The notes under the pieces were generated by a model that did no database searches, was not told the DNA's origin, and saw only the letters and a list, made by a program, of their open reading frames with translations. The position numbers were made by a program, and so were the translations under genes. DNA of 64,000 bases. Source: Halocatena marina (GTDB lineage Archaea; Halobacteriota; Halobacteria; Halobacteriales; Haloarculaceae). The stretch covers positions 1-64,000 of the forward strand of contig NZ_JALLPK010000001.1 in the NCBI RefSeq assembly GCF_023276375.1. The letters are read 5' to 3'. Of the stretch, positions 20,418-29,300 are shown in pieces; positions within the stretch are counted from its first letter, which is position 1; every line of letters starts with the position of its first letter.

Positions 20418-21980
20418 ATGACAACAGCCGTTCATCTCGACAGGATCACGAAACGCTTTCCAGGAGTTATCGCGAACGACGACGTTACCCTGAACGTCGA
20501 ACGGGGGACCGTCCATGCGCTTCTCGGGGAGAATGGTGCAGGGAAGACGACTCTCATGAACGTTCTCTACGGATTGTACGAACCCTCAGCGGGTCGTATT
20601 GTCATTGATGAAACAGAGCGTTCATTCGGCTCTCCACGAGACGCCATCGATGCCGGGATCGGGATGATCCACCAGCATTTCATGCTCGTCGATCCCATGA
20701 CTATCACGGAAAACGTGACTCTTGGTGCCGAACCACGAAAGTGGGGCGGGCTGGCGATCGATCGTGAGCAGGCACGCCAAGATGTTCTCGATCTCTGTGA
20801 CCGATTCGGTCTCACGGTCGATCCGGACGACCGGATTGAGGAGGTGAGCGTCGGTGTCCAACAACGCGCAGAAATTCTGAAAGCGCTCTATCGTGGTACC
20901 GAGATACTCATCCTCGATGAACCGACGGCGGTGTTGACACCGCAGGAGGTCGATGAACTATTCTCTGTGTTTGATGAACTGACAGAACAGGGAAAGACGA
21001 TCATTTTTATCACACACAAACTCGGCGAAGCGATGCACGCAGCCGATGAGATCACCGTTCTTCGAGACGGGCAGAACGTCGGTACCGTCGGGGCCGATGA
21101 GACCAGCCGCGAGGACCTCGCCGAAATGATGGTCGGTCGGGAGGTGTTGCTGGAGGTCACAGCGCCATCGAACGACCCCGGTGATGTCGTTCTTGCCGTT
21201 GATGATCTTACGGTTGACGACGAACGCGGCGTCGAAGCCGTCTCTGACGTTTCATTTTCAGTCCGTGGCGGTGAGGTGTTCGGGATCGCGGGCGTCGATG
21301 GGAACGGTCAGGCGGAGTTAATCGAAGCAATTACCGGACTTCGTCATCCCCAGTCCGGAACCGTCGCGTTCGACGGCCAAGAGATCACGCACGAATCACG
21401 CCGCGACCGGATTGAACGCGGGATGGCCTATATTCCCGAGGACAGACATGAACGAGGGTTGGTCATGGACTTTGATCTCGTTGCTAACGGACTGCTCGGG
21501 AGTCAACACAGCGAACCGTTCGCCAGCGGTGGTCGGATCGACTGGGCACAGACCCGTGAGCACGCGGAGACGATAATCGATGCATACGATGTGCGGCCGC
21601 CTGTTCCGGAGGCGGGGGCGACGTCGCTCTCTGGTGGCAACCAGCAGAAGTTTATCGTTGGCCGCGAGTTCGCTCGTGATCCATCGCTCGTCGTTGCGAC
21701 ACATCCAACTCGGGGTGTCGATATCGGCTCGACCGAATTCATCCACGATCAACTGCTTGAACTCCGTTCACAAGGCGTCGCGGTGCTTCTCGTCTCCTCG
21801 AAATTGGAGGAGGTACAGGGCCTGTCCGATCGACTGGCGGTGATGTACGGGGGCGAGATCATGGATACTGTCGATCCAGCGACTGTCACCGAAGAGGAGA
21901 TCGGACTGCTGATGGCGGGCGAACAGCCCGATTCGACCCAGAGTTCTACTGCGGTCACTGCGGATGGTGATGGGAAATGA
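20418..21980 (+). CDS. Nucleoside ABC transporter ATP-binding protein (YufO/NupO-like)
   Basis: A 520-residue protein with two ABC domains in tandem, as in RbsA and YufO. The first has Walker A GENGAGKTT, a degenerate signature (VSVGVQQRAEIL) and Walker B LILDEPTAVLT. The second has the weak GVDGNGQAEL in place of Walker A and a signature LSGGNQQKFIVGREF, usual for this subfamily. It energises nucleoside import at the cytosolic face. Its stop overlaps the next start by 4 nt (ATGA), showing translational coupling. Confidence 0.93.
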   Translation: MTTAVHLDRITKRFPGVIANDDVTLNVERGTVHALLGENGAGKTTLMNVLYGLYEPSAGRIVIDETERSFGSPRDAIDAGIGMIHQHFMLVDPMTITENVTLGAEPRKWGGLAIDREQARQDVLDLCDRFGLTVDPDDRIEEVSVGVQQRAEILKALYRGTEILILDEPTAVLTPQEVDELFSVFDELTEQGKTIIFITHKLGEAMHAADEITVLRDGQNVGTVGADETSREDLAEMMVGREVLLEVTAPSNDPGDVVLAVDDLTVDDERGVEAVSDVSFSVRGGEVFGIAGVDGNGQAELIEAITGLRHPQSGTVAFDGQEITHESRRDRIERGMAYIPEDRHERGLVMDFDLVANGLLGSQHSEPFASGGRIDWAQTREHAETIIDAYDVRPPVPEAGATSLSGGNQQKFIVGREFARDPSLVVATHPTRGVDIGSTEFIHDQLLELRSQGVAVLLVSSKLEEVQGLSDRLAVMYGGEIMDTVDPATVTEEEIGLLMAGEQPDSTQSSTAVTADGDGK

Positions 21981-23377
21981 GCGAACGTGACGGTCAAAAC
22001 GGTGATGGAAACGAGAACGAGAACGAGAACGAGAGTGAGAGTGAGAGCGAACAAAGTAATCTGGACGAAAATACGAACACGAACGGAGTGAGTGACGAAA
22101 CGGGATCTGGAGAACGAGGACGGATCCAGAGCGTCCTTGAGCGTCTTGCCCGATCCTCTGCTGTAGAGCGGTTGTCGATTAGTCTCGCTGCGCTCGTTCT
22201 CTCGATGCTCGTCGGGACGGTTCTCATTCTCGCTTCGGGACGGATGACAACGTGTACAACAGCAGCCGCGACGTACTTTGGCGTCGGTTTCTGTTACGAT
22301 CCGGTTATGGTGTACGATCGGCTGTTCTTCGGTGCACTCGGCGATCCGATGAACCCGCTCTTTCGTCCGTTTCAGGGAGAGTTCGCCGCTCCCTTCCGTC
22401 GTGGCTGGAGTCCGTTCAACCCGGCGATGGCAATCACGCTCCGTGAGACGACGGTTCTCGTGTTCACCGGATTGTCGGTTGCGCTTGCGTTCCGTGCTGG
22501 AGTGTTCAACATCGGAACACAAGGGCAGCTCATTGCCGGTGCACTCGCAAGCGCACTTGGTGTGCTTGCTGTCGTTCCGTTTGTCCCGTCGGGGATCGTC
22601 GGAACGTTTGTCCTCGTCCCCATCGGGCTGTTCATCGGCGCGTTGTTCGGTGGATTATACGGTGCAATTCCCGGAATTCTCAAAGCCTACGCCGACGCGA
22701 ACGAGGTGATTACGACGATTATGCTCAATTTCGTTGCAGCACAGATTGCGTTTTATCTCGTTTCTGTTCATTTCAACAAACCGAATAGCTCGGTCATCGA
22801 GACGGCGGATCTCCCCGCGTTTGCACTCATCCCGTCGGTGGTGTTCGATCCGCGAACGAGCTTCTCGCTGATTGCATTCGCTATTGCACTCGTGTTCGCG
22901 GTTGGGATCTATTATCTACTGGAACAGACTTCGTTCGGATACGATCTCCGAACGAGCGGTCTGCAACCCGATGCCGCTGAGTACGCTGGTGTCGATACCC
23001 GGCGCACGATCGTTAGGAGTCTGACGCTCTCAGGGGCGCTCGGTGGCCTCGGCGGCGCGATGTACGTTCTAATGATTCTCGGGAACTTCCAAGACGGGAT
23101 TCCAGCGTACGGATTCGATGGTATTACGGTGGCCATTCTCGCTGGTAACAACCCAATTGGGGTGTTGTTTGCCGCGCCGCTGTTCGGCATCATCAAGAGC
23201 GGTTCGATCGTTATCGATACCTCGACATCGGTGCCACCGCAGCTCATCGGCGTCCTCCGTGGACTGATCATTCTCTTCGTCGCTATGCCAGAGTTCTTCC
23301 GACTGTTCGGCAGGCGGATCTTTTCGATCGATGAACCACGTCCCGCCGCAACCGATGGAGGGCAGATCGATGAGTGA
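21977..23377 (+). CDS. Nucleoside ABC transporter permease 1 (YufP-like)
   Basis: A 466-residue permease of the branched-chain/nucleoside family with about ten membrane segments. The core motif region is FRAGVFNIGTQGQLIAGA, and later GGLGGAMYVLMILGNFQDGIPAYGFDGI. The first 50 residues are a soluble, highly acidic tail made of a repetitive GAGAAC/GAGAGT DNA tract that encodes Asn-Glu and Ser-Glu repeats, which is unusual for a permease. It overlaps the ATPase gene by 4 nt and the next permease by 8 nt. Confidence 0.92.
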   Translation: MSERDGQNGDGNENENENESESESEQSNLDENTNTNGVSDETGSGERGRIQSVLERLARSSAVERLSISLAALVLSMLVGTVLILASGRMTTCTTAAATYFGVGFCYDPVMVYDRLFFGALGDPMNPLFRPFQGEFAAPFRRGWSPFNPAMAITLRETTVLVFTGLSVALAFRAGVFNIGTQGQLIAGALASALGVLAVVPFVPSGIVGTFVLVPIGLFIGALFGGLYGAIPGILKAYADANEVITTIMLNFVAAQIAFYLVSVHFNKPNSSVIETADLPAFALIPSVVFDPRTSFSLIAFAIALVFAVGIYYLLEQTSFGYDLRTSGLQPDAAEYAGVDTRRTIVRSLTLSGALGGLGGAMYVLMILGNFQDGIPAYGFDGITVAILAGNNPIGVLFAAPLFGIIKSGSIVIDTSTSVPPQLIGVLRGLIILFVAMPEFFRLFGRRIFSIDEPRPAATDGGQIDE

Positions 23378-24428
23378 TCTGTTGTCGTCGCTTCAAATCG
23401 GTTCGGGACGACGACGCATCGCTGGCCTCATCGCTGTCGGAGTAGCTGTTATCGTCGTCGCCGGAATCGTCTTTCCCGATTCCATCGCTGGTATTCTCCT
23501 CTCGATCGTCACGAGTAAGAGCGCGCTGAGTTCGACATTACGATTGTCAGTACCGATCGCATTCGCCGCGCTCGGTGGTATCTTCGCCGAAAAGAGCGGT
23601 ATCATCAATATCGGGATCGAAGGGCACCTGATCATTGCTGCGTTCGTGGCGATCTATGGGACGAACCTCACCGGGAGTATCTGGCTTGGTTTTGTTGCTG
23701 GCGTTCTTGCGAGTACACTCCTCGCAGGACTGTTTGCAGTCATCTGTATCGAATTTCGCGCCGATCAGATCATCGCTGGACTCGCCGTCTGGCTCGTCGC
23801 ACTCGGTCTCGCGCCGTTTCTCTCGACGGTCATCTACGGGAGCGTTAACGTCGATGGTTCGGGGAGTTTTGGGCGGTTCACGATTCCAGTACTGTCCGAA
23901 ATCCCGTTCTTCGGTGCGCTATTCAGCGCTACGTTCCCGGTGTATCTGTTGTTCATCGCGGTTGCGCTCTCGTGGTACGTCCTCAATCGGACGTCGTTCG
24001 GTCGGTGGGTGAACGCGAGCGGTGAGAACCCCGAGGCGCTCGCCACCGTTGGCGTGAGCGTCAGACGGGTTCGCTATGTGAGTGTTCTCCTCTCTGGCGT
24101 GCTCGCTGGAATGGGGGGTGCGAGTTTCTCTATCGGTCTCTCTCAGTTCGTCGGCAACGGCCAGACGATGATCGGTGGCCGAGGATTCATCGCTATCGTC
24201 GCGTATCTGTTCGGCAACTATAATCCGGTCGGTGCGTTCTTCTCGACGACGCTGTTCGCCGGTCTCCAAGCACTCCAAATCCGACTCCAATCCGTCCCGG
24301 GCTATGCTGTTCCCGACTCGCTCATCCAGACGATCCCCTATATTACCGTCATCGTTGTGCTCGCGTTCGTCGGCCGAACCCGAATCCCCAGCGCAGCAGG
24401 CGAACATTACGACTCTGGAGAGGACTGA
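23370..24428 (+). CDS. Nucleoside ABC transporter permease 2 (YufQ-like)
   Basis: A 352-residue permease that would form a heterodimer with the previous gene product. It contains AEKSGIINIGIEGHLIIAAF, the conserved cytoplasmic loop, and GGASFSIGLSQFVGNGQTMIGGRGFIA near the end. I took the ATG at 23370, inside ATGAGTGA, which overlaps the previous stop; the frame is open for 13 more codons but would overlap the first permease further. The last gene of the transporter set, it is followed after 112 nt by cytidine deaminase. Confidence 0.92.
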   Translation: MSDLLSSLQIGSGRRRIAGLIAVGVAVIVVAGIVFPDSIAGILLSIVTSKSALSSTLRLSVPIAFAALGGIFAEKSGIINIGIEGHLIIAAFVAIYGTNLTGSIWLGFVAGVLASTLLAGLFAVICIEFRADQIIAGLAVWLVALGLAPFLSTVIYGSVNVDGSGSFGRFTIPVLSEIPFFGALFSATFPVYLLFIAVALSWYVLNRTSFGRWVNASGENPEALATVGVSVRRVRYVSVLLSGVLAGMGGASFSIGLSQFVGNGQTMIGGRGFIAIVAYLFGNYNPVGAFFSTTLFAGLQALQIRLQSVPGYAVPDSLIQTIPYITVIVVLAFVGRTRIPSAAGEHYDSGED

Positions 24429-24540
24429 TTTGGTGTCTCTATGATTCGGTCATCCACGCGGGGGACACAGACAGGGTATTGTTGAATTGCCAACCACACA
24501 TCCGACGGCTACTTTACTCAATCGGCCATTTCACAGCAGT

Positions 24541-24984
24541 ATGGACGATTCCCATTCTGATCCCGACTCTGACGATGATGGAGACGAGCACGATCTCATC
24601 GAGCAGGCCCGTTCTGCGCTTGCGGCAGCGTACGTTCCGTACTCCGAGTATCGGGTCGGTGCAGCACTCGAAACCACTGATGGGACCGTTTTCACGGGTT
24701 GTAACATTGAGGTTGCTAACTACTCGAACTCGTTGCACGCCGAAGAGGTGGCCATCTCTGAGGCAGTCGCGAGCGGCCACCGCGAGTTCGTTCGGATTGC
24801 AGTCTCGTCGAGTGCACGCGACGGTGTCACCCCGTGTGGGATGTGTCGACAGACACTTGCTGAATTCTGTGATGACGACCTTCTCGTGCTCTGTGACGAC
24901 GGCGATCACGTGAATGAATACACGCTTGGCGAGCTACTGCCGGAGACGATTTCACGCGGGATGCTCGAAGCGGCATCCGAGTAA
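24541..24984 (+). CDS. cdd: Cytidine deaminase
   Basis: A 147-residue enzyme that converts cytidine to uridine. The zinc site is HAEE (His66, Glu68 as proton shuttle) and PCGMC (Cys99, Cys102). Small tetrameric deaminases normally use Cys in the first position, and here it is His, as in the larger E. coli enzyme. Substrate-binding VPYSEYRVGAAL and GCNIEVANYSNSLHAEE are conserved. The first 17 residues are Asp/Ser-rich. A TATA-like TACTTTAC at 24510-24517 suggests its own leaderless transcript inside the nucleoside block. Confidence 0.92.
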   Translation: MDDSHSDPDSDDDGDEHDLIEQARSALAAAYVPYSEYRVGAALETTDGTVFTGCNIEVANYSNSLHAEEVAISEAVASGHREFVRIAVSSSARDGVTPCGMCRQTLAEFCDDDLLVLCDDGDHVNEYTLGELLPETISRGMLEAASE

Positions 24985-25050
24985 CGCGAACGGCTGCTCT
25001 GTCGAAGGCAGACAACAGAGTATTTGACCAGCGATGGATAGACGAGACGT

Positions 25051-25863
25051 ATGACTGACGAGACGGAGACAGAGTACCACATCGAAGTCGGACCGAACGA
25101 CGTTGCCGAAACCGTTCTACTGCCGGGCGACACAGAGCGTGTTGAGAAAATCATCGACACCTGGGACGAGGCCGAAGAGGTGGCGAACCACCGCGAGTAC
25201 CGTACCGTCACCGGCACGTACGACGACGTACCCATCTCGGTCACGTCGACAGGAATCGGTAGTCCTTCTGCTGCGATTGCCGTCGAGGAACTCGCAGCCG
25301 TCGGCTGCGATACGTTCATTCGAGTCGGTTCCTGCGGGGCCATCCAACCGGATATCGAGATCGGTGATCTCGTCATCACGAGCGGTGGTGTGAGATTGGA
25401 AGGAACCAGCGCAGCCTACGTTCGAGACTCGTATCCTGCTGTTGCCGACTACGAGGTCGTTACTGCGCTCGTCGCGGCCGCCGAACGACTCGAATACGAT
25501 TATCACGTCGGATTGACTGCGAGCACCGATAGTTTCTATGCTGGACAGGGACGCGAGGGATTCGGCGGCTATCAATCGCCGGATGGGCAAGCGCTCTACG
25601 AGGAGTTGCTGAACGCCAACGTGAAGAACTTCGAGATGGAGGCAAGCGCCATCTGCACGCTCGGAAACGTCTACGGTCTTCGTGCAGGAGCGGTTTGCAC
25701 GGTCTACGCTAACCGAACGACCGACGAATTCCGCGTTGAAGGCCAATCACGGGCTGCGAAAACGGCTTCCCTCGCAGTTGCGCTCCTTAATCAGATGGAC
25801 GAAGTCAAACAAAACGCAGGCGCGGATCGCTGGCACGCGGGGCTCAGTATCGATTCTATCTGA
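25051..25863 (+). CDS. udp: Uridine phosphorylase-type nucleoside phosphorylase
   Basis: A 270-residue PNP/UDP phosphorylase family member. Phosphate-binding and active-site pieces are LLPGDTERVEKI, TSTGIGSPSAAIAVEEL, RVGSCGAIQ and KNFEMEASAIC, the last being the family's ribose-binding Met/Glu motif. It would cleave uridine with phosphate to uracil and ribose-1-phosphate, the next step after cytidine deaminase. Its place at the end of the nucleoside import block supports the assignment. GTATTTGAC near 25020 could be its promoter. Confidence 0.9.
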   Translation: MTDETETEYHIEVGPNDVAETVLLPGDTERVEKIIDTWDEAEEVANHREYRTVTGTYDDVPISVTSTGIGSPSAAIAVEELAAVGCDTFIRVGSCGAIQPDIEIGDLVITSGGVRLEGTSAAYVRDSYPAVADYEVVTALVAAAERLEYDYHVGLTASTDSFYAGQGREGFGGYQSPDGQALYEELLNANVKNFEMEASAICTLGNVYGLRAGAVCTVYANRTTDEFRVEGQSRAAKTASLAVALLNQMDEVKQNAGADRWHAGLSIDSI

Positions 25864-26238
25864 TCACCACATCGGAATCGTCTGATCAGACGATCCAGCA
25901 GCTTCTGTCGAAGAGTGATGGTCGCTACTGTTCGGGATACCTACTGTTGAGGTATCTCGATGAGGAAATCACAACTTATCCACCAAGAAGCTAACCATCA
26001 TATTTCTATAAATATTTATAATTGTATATAATTGAAAATTATTAAGATATTCACTCGGTGAAAATTTTCACTAGTTAATTACACTTCCTCTGGGACCAAT
26101 AGTCATACTACTAAGAGGCAACCCATGCAAATGGCCCAATCAATCAACGGCGCATCCACTGTGATATCGACCGTGATAGGTCTTGATATGGGCTGGTGTG
26201 TGGTAATTCAGTCTGTCTCTTAGTAATAGGTGAATAAA
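25864..26238 (+). other. Intergenic stretch, AT-rich, with a 32-codon ORF
   Basis: No recognised gene. 25990-26085 is strongly AT-rich and may hold a promoter. A small frame at 26125-26223 (begins MQMAQSINGAS, 32 residues) is preceded by AAGAGG and ends 15 nt before the cupin ATG. It could be a leader peptide or a chance frame. Confidence 0.35.
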
Positions 26239-26631
26239 ATGAAACAAGATAAACAAGACGTCCCAGTCAGAGTTGATACACCCGACGCAATTGCCCGCCA
26301 GCAGATGGGTTTCGGTGACGCAAGCGAGTACGGAGAACTCAGTGGAGAATACTTTACGCTCGCTGCCGGGACAGATATCACACCGCTCTTAGAGGGTCTT
26401 GAGAATGATCTCTGTCAGTGCCCACACTGGGGGTACGTCCTAGAAGGGACGCTCACCGCCAGCTATTCTGATGGAAGCGAAGAAGTGACTGAAACCGGCG
26501 ATCTCTTCTACTGGCCGCCGGGTCATACGGTCAAAGCGAACGACAACGCTGAGATCATCATGTTCAGCCCGCAGGACGAGCACGCTGCAGTCATCGAACA
26601 TATGCTGGAAAAAATGAGCGAGAGTGCGTAA
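26239..26631 (+). CDS. Small cupin-domain protein
   Basis: A 130-residue single cupin barrel. The central region, CPHWGYVLEGTLTASYSDGSEEVTETGD followed by LFYWPPGH, has the shape of cupin motifs 1 and 2, though the metal-binding histidine pattern is poor: one His in each motif rather than two plus Glu. That makes a binding or sensor role as likely as an enzyme. Its stop overlaps the next start in TAATG, so it is translationally coupled to the small zinc protein. The ATG at 26239 was chosen over a GTG nine bases upstream. Confidence 0.75.
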   Translation: MKQDKQDVPVRVDTPDAIARQQMGFGDASEYGELSGEYFTLAAGTDITPLLEGLENDLCQCPHWGYVLEGTLTASYSDGSEEVTETGDLFYWPPGHTVKANDNAEIIMFSPQDEHAAVIEHMLEKMSESA

Positions 26632-26840
26632 TGGGATTGTCCACCGCAACACCACCGGATCAGGATCAGAACCAGGAGCTGGTTACGAAGGTTGCGTGTC
26701 CTCACTGTGAGCAACTGGTGACCGCCTCGATACCGGATCGGGAAGTCGACCCGACAGTGAGTTCATACGTCGCTGCATTCGGCGACCACAGCATCGTCCA
26801 CTGTCCAAACGGGCACAAATTTTGGGTATATTATTGCTGA
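26631..26840 (+). CDS. Small zinc-ribbon-like protein (CPxC type)
   Basis: A 69-residue protein with VACPHCEQL and a later HCPNGHKFWVYYC: a C-x2-C pair plus a Cys-x3-His and a C-terminal Cys that could hold one zinc. Haloarchaea have many such one-domain zinc proteins with CPxC motifs, mostly of unknown function. It overlaps the cupin stop by one base, so the two products are probably made together. Confidence 0.75.
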   Translation: MGLSTATPPDQDQNQELVTKVACPHCEQLVTASIPDREVDPTVSSYVAAFGDHSIVHCPNGHKFWVYYC

Positions 26841-26888
26841 GCTCCGGTGTCTTCTCTCCTGTCGATATTTTTTGTCCAGACGAAGAAC

Positions 26889-26895
26889 TTTATAC
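26889..26895 (+). promoter_or_regulatory. TATA box of the HTH regulator gene
   Basis: TTTATAC is centred about 24 nt before the ATG at 26916, the spacing of a leaderless transcript. This supports 26916 as the start rather than the ATGs or frame further upstream. Confidence 0.55.
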
Positions 26896-26915
26896 TGCGT
26901 ATGAGAAGACATAAC

Positions 26916-27761
26916 ATGGATTCCGCGATTCAGGCGATCGAGTTCCTGGCGCGGTCAGAACACCGTGTCATGACGTTGGAAGCCCTCTCCGAAAAACGAC
27001 ACGATCGGCGTGATCTGTGTGCTACAACGGGGGCTTCAGACCCAACGATTGGACGCGTTGTTCGAGATTTCGAGAACCGCTCGTGGATTATGCGCGATGG
27101 TCCACACTACGAGCTCACGCCATTGGGCGAGTTTGTGACTGATCGGTTCTTCGAACTGCGCGAGGGAATGGAAACGGGTGAAACACTTCGTGAGGTCTGG
27201 CAATGGCTGCCTCAAGAGATGGATGAGTTCACCGTCGAATACTTCGAGGACGCTGTCGTTGCGTATCCCGGTCCGAACTATCCGTATACGCCTGTTGAGC
27301 GTGTCACTCACCTCCTTGAATCGACTGAATCCATTCGTGGGCTTGGAACAACGGTCTACAAGTCGGGAAACCTTGAGGTGTTTTGCCGGCGGGTGATCGA
27401 GGGGATGGAGATGGAGTATATCTACTCACTTCCAATCCTCAAAGCAATCGTCGACTGGAATCCTGATCTCATAGCCCAAGCCTTCGAGTGTGACAACTGC
27501 ACCGTCTTTCTGCACGACGCTCTTCCAGACGACAATCGATGTGGACTCAATATTATGGACGACTGTATCGGTATCTGTGGACACGATCCCGAAACTGCCC
27601 AACTTGAGGCTGTGATCGACACTGCCACTCCCGAGGCCCGCGAATGGGCCGAAACTGTGTATGAGGAGTGTCGGAAGGAAGCACGACCATTCGAGGCTCA
27701 GGAACTGGGTGTTGCTGGTTCAAACTCATGTGAGAGTCCCCTCCGCGTCGAGTCTCAGTAG
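26916..27761 (+). CDS. Winged-helix transcriptional regulator of a haloarchaeal type
   Basis: A 281-residue protein. The first 75 residues are a winged helix: IEFLARSEHRVMTLEALSEKRHDRRDL, GASDPTIGRVVRDFENRSWI, and YELTPLGEFV. The rest is an effector-type domain with WQWLPQEMD, AYPGPNYPYTPVERVTHLLE and CTVFLHDALPDDNRCGL, a pattern common to haloarchaeal HTH regulators. An ATG at 26901 is the alternative start. It lies 75 nt after the cupin/zinc-protein pair and may regulate it. Confidence 0.8.
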   Translation: MDSAIQAIEFLARSEHRVMTLEALSEKRHDRRDLCATTGASDPTIGRVVRDFENRSWIMRDGPHYELTPLGEFVTDRFFELREGMETGETLREVWQWLPQEMDEFTVEYFEDAVVAYPGPNYPYTPVERVTHLLESTESIRGLGTTVYKSGNLEVFCRRVIEGMEMEYIYSLPILKAIVDWNPDLIAQAFECDNCTVFLHDALPDDNRCGLNIMDDCIGICGHDPETAQLEAVIDTATPEAREWAETVYEECRKEARPFEAQELGVAGSNSCESPLRVESQ

Positions 27762-27833
27762 CTACTATCTGAAGCTGGAGTTGATCGGTGTCGACTAGTT
27801 TAGGATGAGTCTAGTCCCGTGCTTTGGCATTTT

Positions 27834-28583
27834 TCACTTCTTCTGAGCCACTACGACCAGCCGCTCAGAATTCTCATCGTAGTCGTCTTTCTCGAAATTC
27901 CCGTAGACATCGACGGTATCGAATCCGACGCTTCGTAGCAGTTCAGACAGCTCGAACGCAGAATACAATCGGTGTGAGACGGTAAACTCTCGAACTTCGC
28001 CATCATCGACGATAATCCACCGATTGTCGACCCAGCTCCAATCGTCACTGATCTCGTGTTCTTCGAGCATGTATGCCCCGTCGCGTTCCTCCCACGTTCG
28101 CTCCTCAAATATTCTGGCGAGAATCTCCTTACTCGCGAGACTCATGACGAGCGTTCCACCCGGTTTCAGGGATTCGTAAAACTGCAGTGCCGTGCGCTCA
28201 TCGTCGTCCCGTTGCTCGAAATAGCCGAATGAGGTGTATAGATTGAGTATCGCATCGAATGACTCTGGCCGTTGGAACGTCCGCATGTCCTCGTGAACGA
28301 ACTCGACTGAAACTTCCTCGTCTCGTGCGCGTTCTTTTGCCTTCGCCAGAAACGGAGCGGTGGCATCGACTCCCGTCACGCAAAAGCCACGCTTTGCGAG
28401 TTCGACAGCGTGCCGTCCGATGCCACACGGTACGTCCGCTATCTGCGCATCTGCTGTGAGATCGAGTAACGAAAGCAGTTGTTCGATCTGCTCAGGTGCC
28501 TGCTCAATTGTTTCTGGTGGGAAAACAAAGTCCTGCACTGTCTCCCAAAACGCCTCATCTTCGTGCCACACCGGCTGATCCAT
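27834..28583 (-). CDS. Class I SAM-dependent methyltransferase
   Basis: A 249-residue methyltransferase. Motif I is IADVPCGIGRHAVELAKRGFCVTGVDATAPFL, with VPCGIGRHA for SAM binding, followed by VEFVHEDMRTF, DAILNLYTSFGYF (motif II/III) and LKPGGTLVMSLASKE. The C-terminal beta-rich part (WVDNRWIIVDDGEV) resembles small-molecule methyltransferases of the ubiE-related group. The substrate is unknown. It is convergent with the HTH gene and no obvious partner lies nearby. Confidence 0.87.
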   Translation of the reverse strand: MDQPVWHEDEAFWETVQDFVFPPETIEQAPEQIEQLLSLLDLTADAQIADVPCGIGRHAVELAKRGFCVTGVDATAPFLAKAKERARDEEVSVEFVHEDMRTFQRPESFDAILNLYTSFGYFEQRDDDERTALQFYESLKPGGTLVMSLASKEILARIFEERTWEERDGAYMLEEHEISDDWSWVDNRWIIVDDGEVREFTVSHRLYSAFELSELLRSVGFDTVDVYGNFEKDDYDENSERLVVVAQKK

Positions 28584-28794
28584 ATTCCATGGTACTCCTC
28601 ATTTGATATATTGGTGATGATTGTACAGACGTCTCTGTTGGACTAAGACAATTTGAAATATATGAATATTGACAGTGTGTGGGCTGACTCGGCCAGCAAT
28701 TCACTCAGATGCTAACCTTCTCGAAATCAGAACGCGATTGGTGGACGGATTTTCCGAATGATACAGATAAGACAATAATTTGACCGTTTGAATC

Positions 28795-28800
28795 TTTATA
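28795..28800 (+). promoter_or_regulatory. TATA box of the small membrane gene at 28824
   Basis: TTTATA lies about 26 nt before the ATG at 28824, giving a leaderless transcript and supporting that start over the in-frame codon at 28788. Confidence 0.5.
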
Positions 28801-28823
28801 GTCTCGTCTCTGTTCTTATTTGT

Positions 28824-29120
28824 ATGGATGTGGATACTAATATTGAGAAGGAGCCTGATGGCGGAGGAACCATTGGAATTAATCAGCGAGAACTCTACAT
28901 CGTCGTCCGAACCGCTGTCAAGGACGCGTTGATGGACGTACTGGGTACTGTCTTGCTCCTCGGATTTGCGCTTCTATTCGTATCAATTGGTGCCCAACGT
29001 CTTTTTGATGCGTCGTCCACCGGTGGATCCGCTCTTGGCGGTAGTATCGTCATTCTTGGCTTTGTACTAGCTGGAGCAGCGCTCGATCTGATCCCATCGA
29101 TCCGTGCATTAACCCAGTGA
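28824..29120 (+). CDS. Small two-pass membrane protein
   Basis: A 98-residue protein with an acidic cytosolic N-terminus, then two hydrophobic segments at about residues 38-60 and 68-90 separated by a short polar loop (FDASSTGGSALGG). I do not recognise a family, although small proteins of this layout are common in haloarchaea. It is divergent from the methyltransferase, with 240 nt of AT-rich DNA between. Confidence 0.65.
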   Translation: MDVDTNIEKEPDGGGTIGINQRELYIVVRTAVKDALMDVLGTVLLLGFALLFVSIGAQRLFDASSTGGSALGGSIVILGFVLAGAALDLIPSIRALTQ

Positions 29121-29300
29121 TCTAGTAATCAGTATTTTTGACCCCTCAAAGTCGGTCATCATCGATCGGATCACGAAGAAATAACATCAAACGGCAACGC
29201 CGCCAGACGCGGTGCCGACTGTGCGTATATATCCGCGTCGGAGGGTACGTTTGCAGGATTCGAATTAGCTCACTCGAAGGGAGTCACTATCGCGGCTCGT

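Noticed and set aside
29121-29300. Short frames downstream of ndh
   Set aside because: Arg-rich, no domain, and no start signal on either strand.
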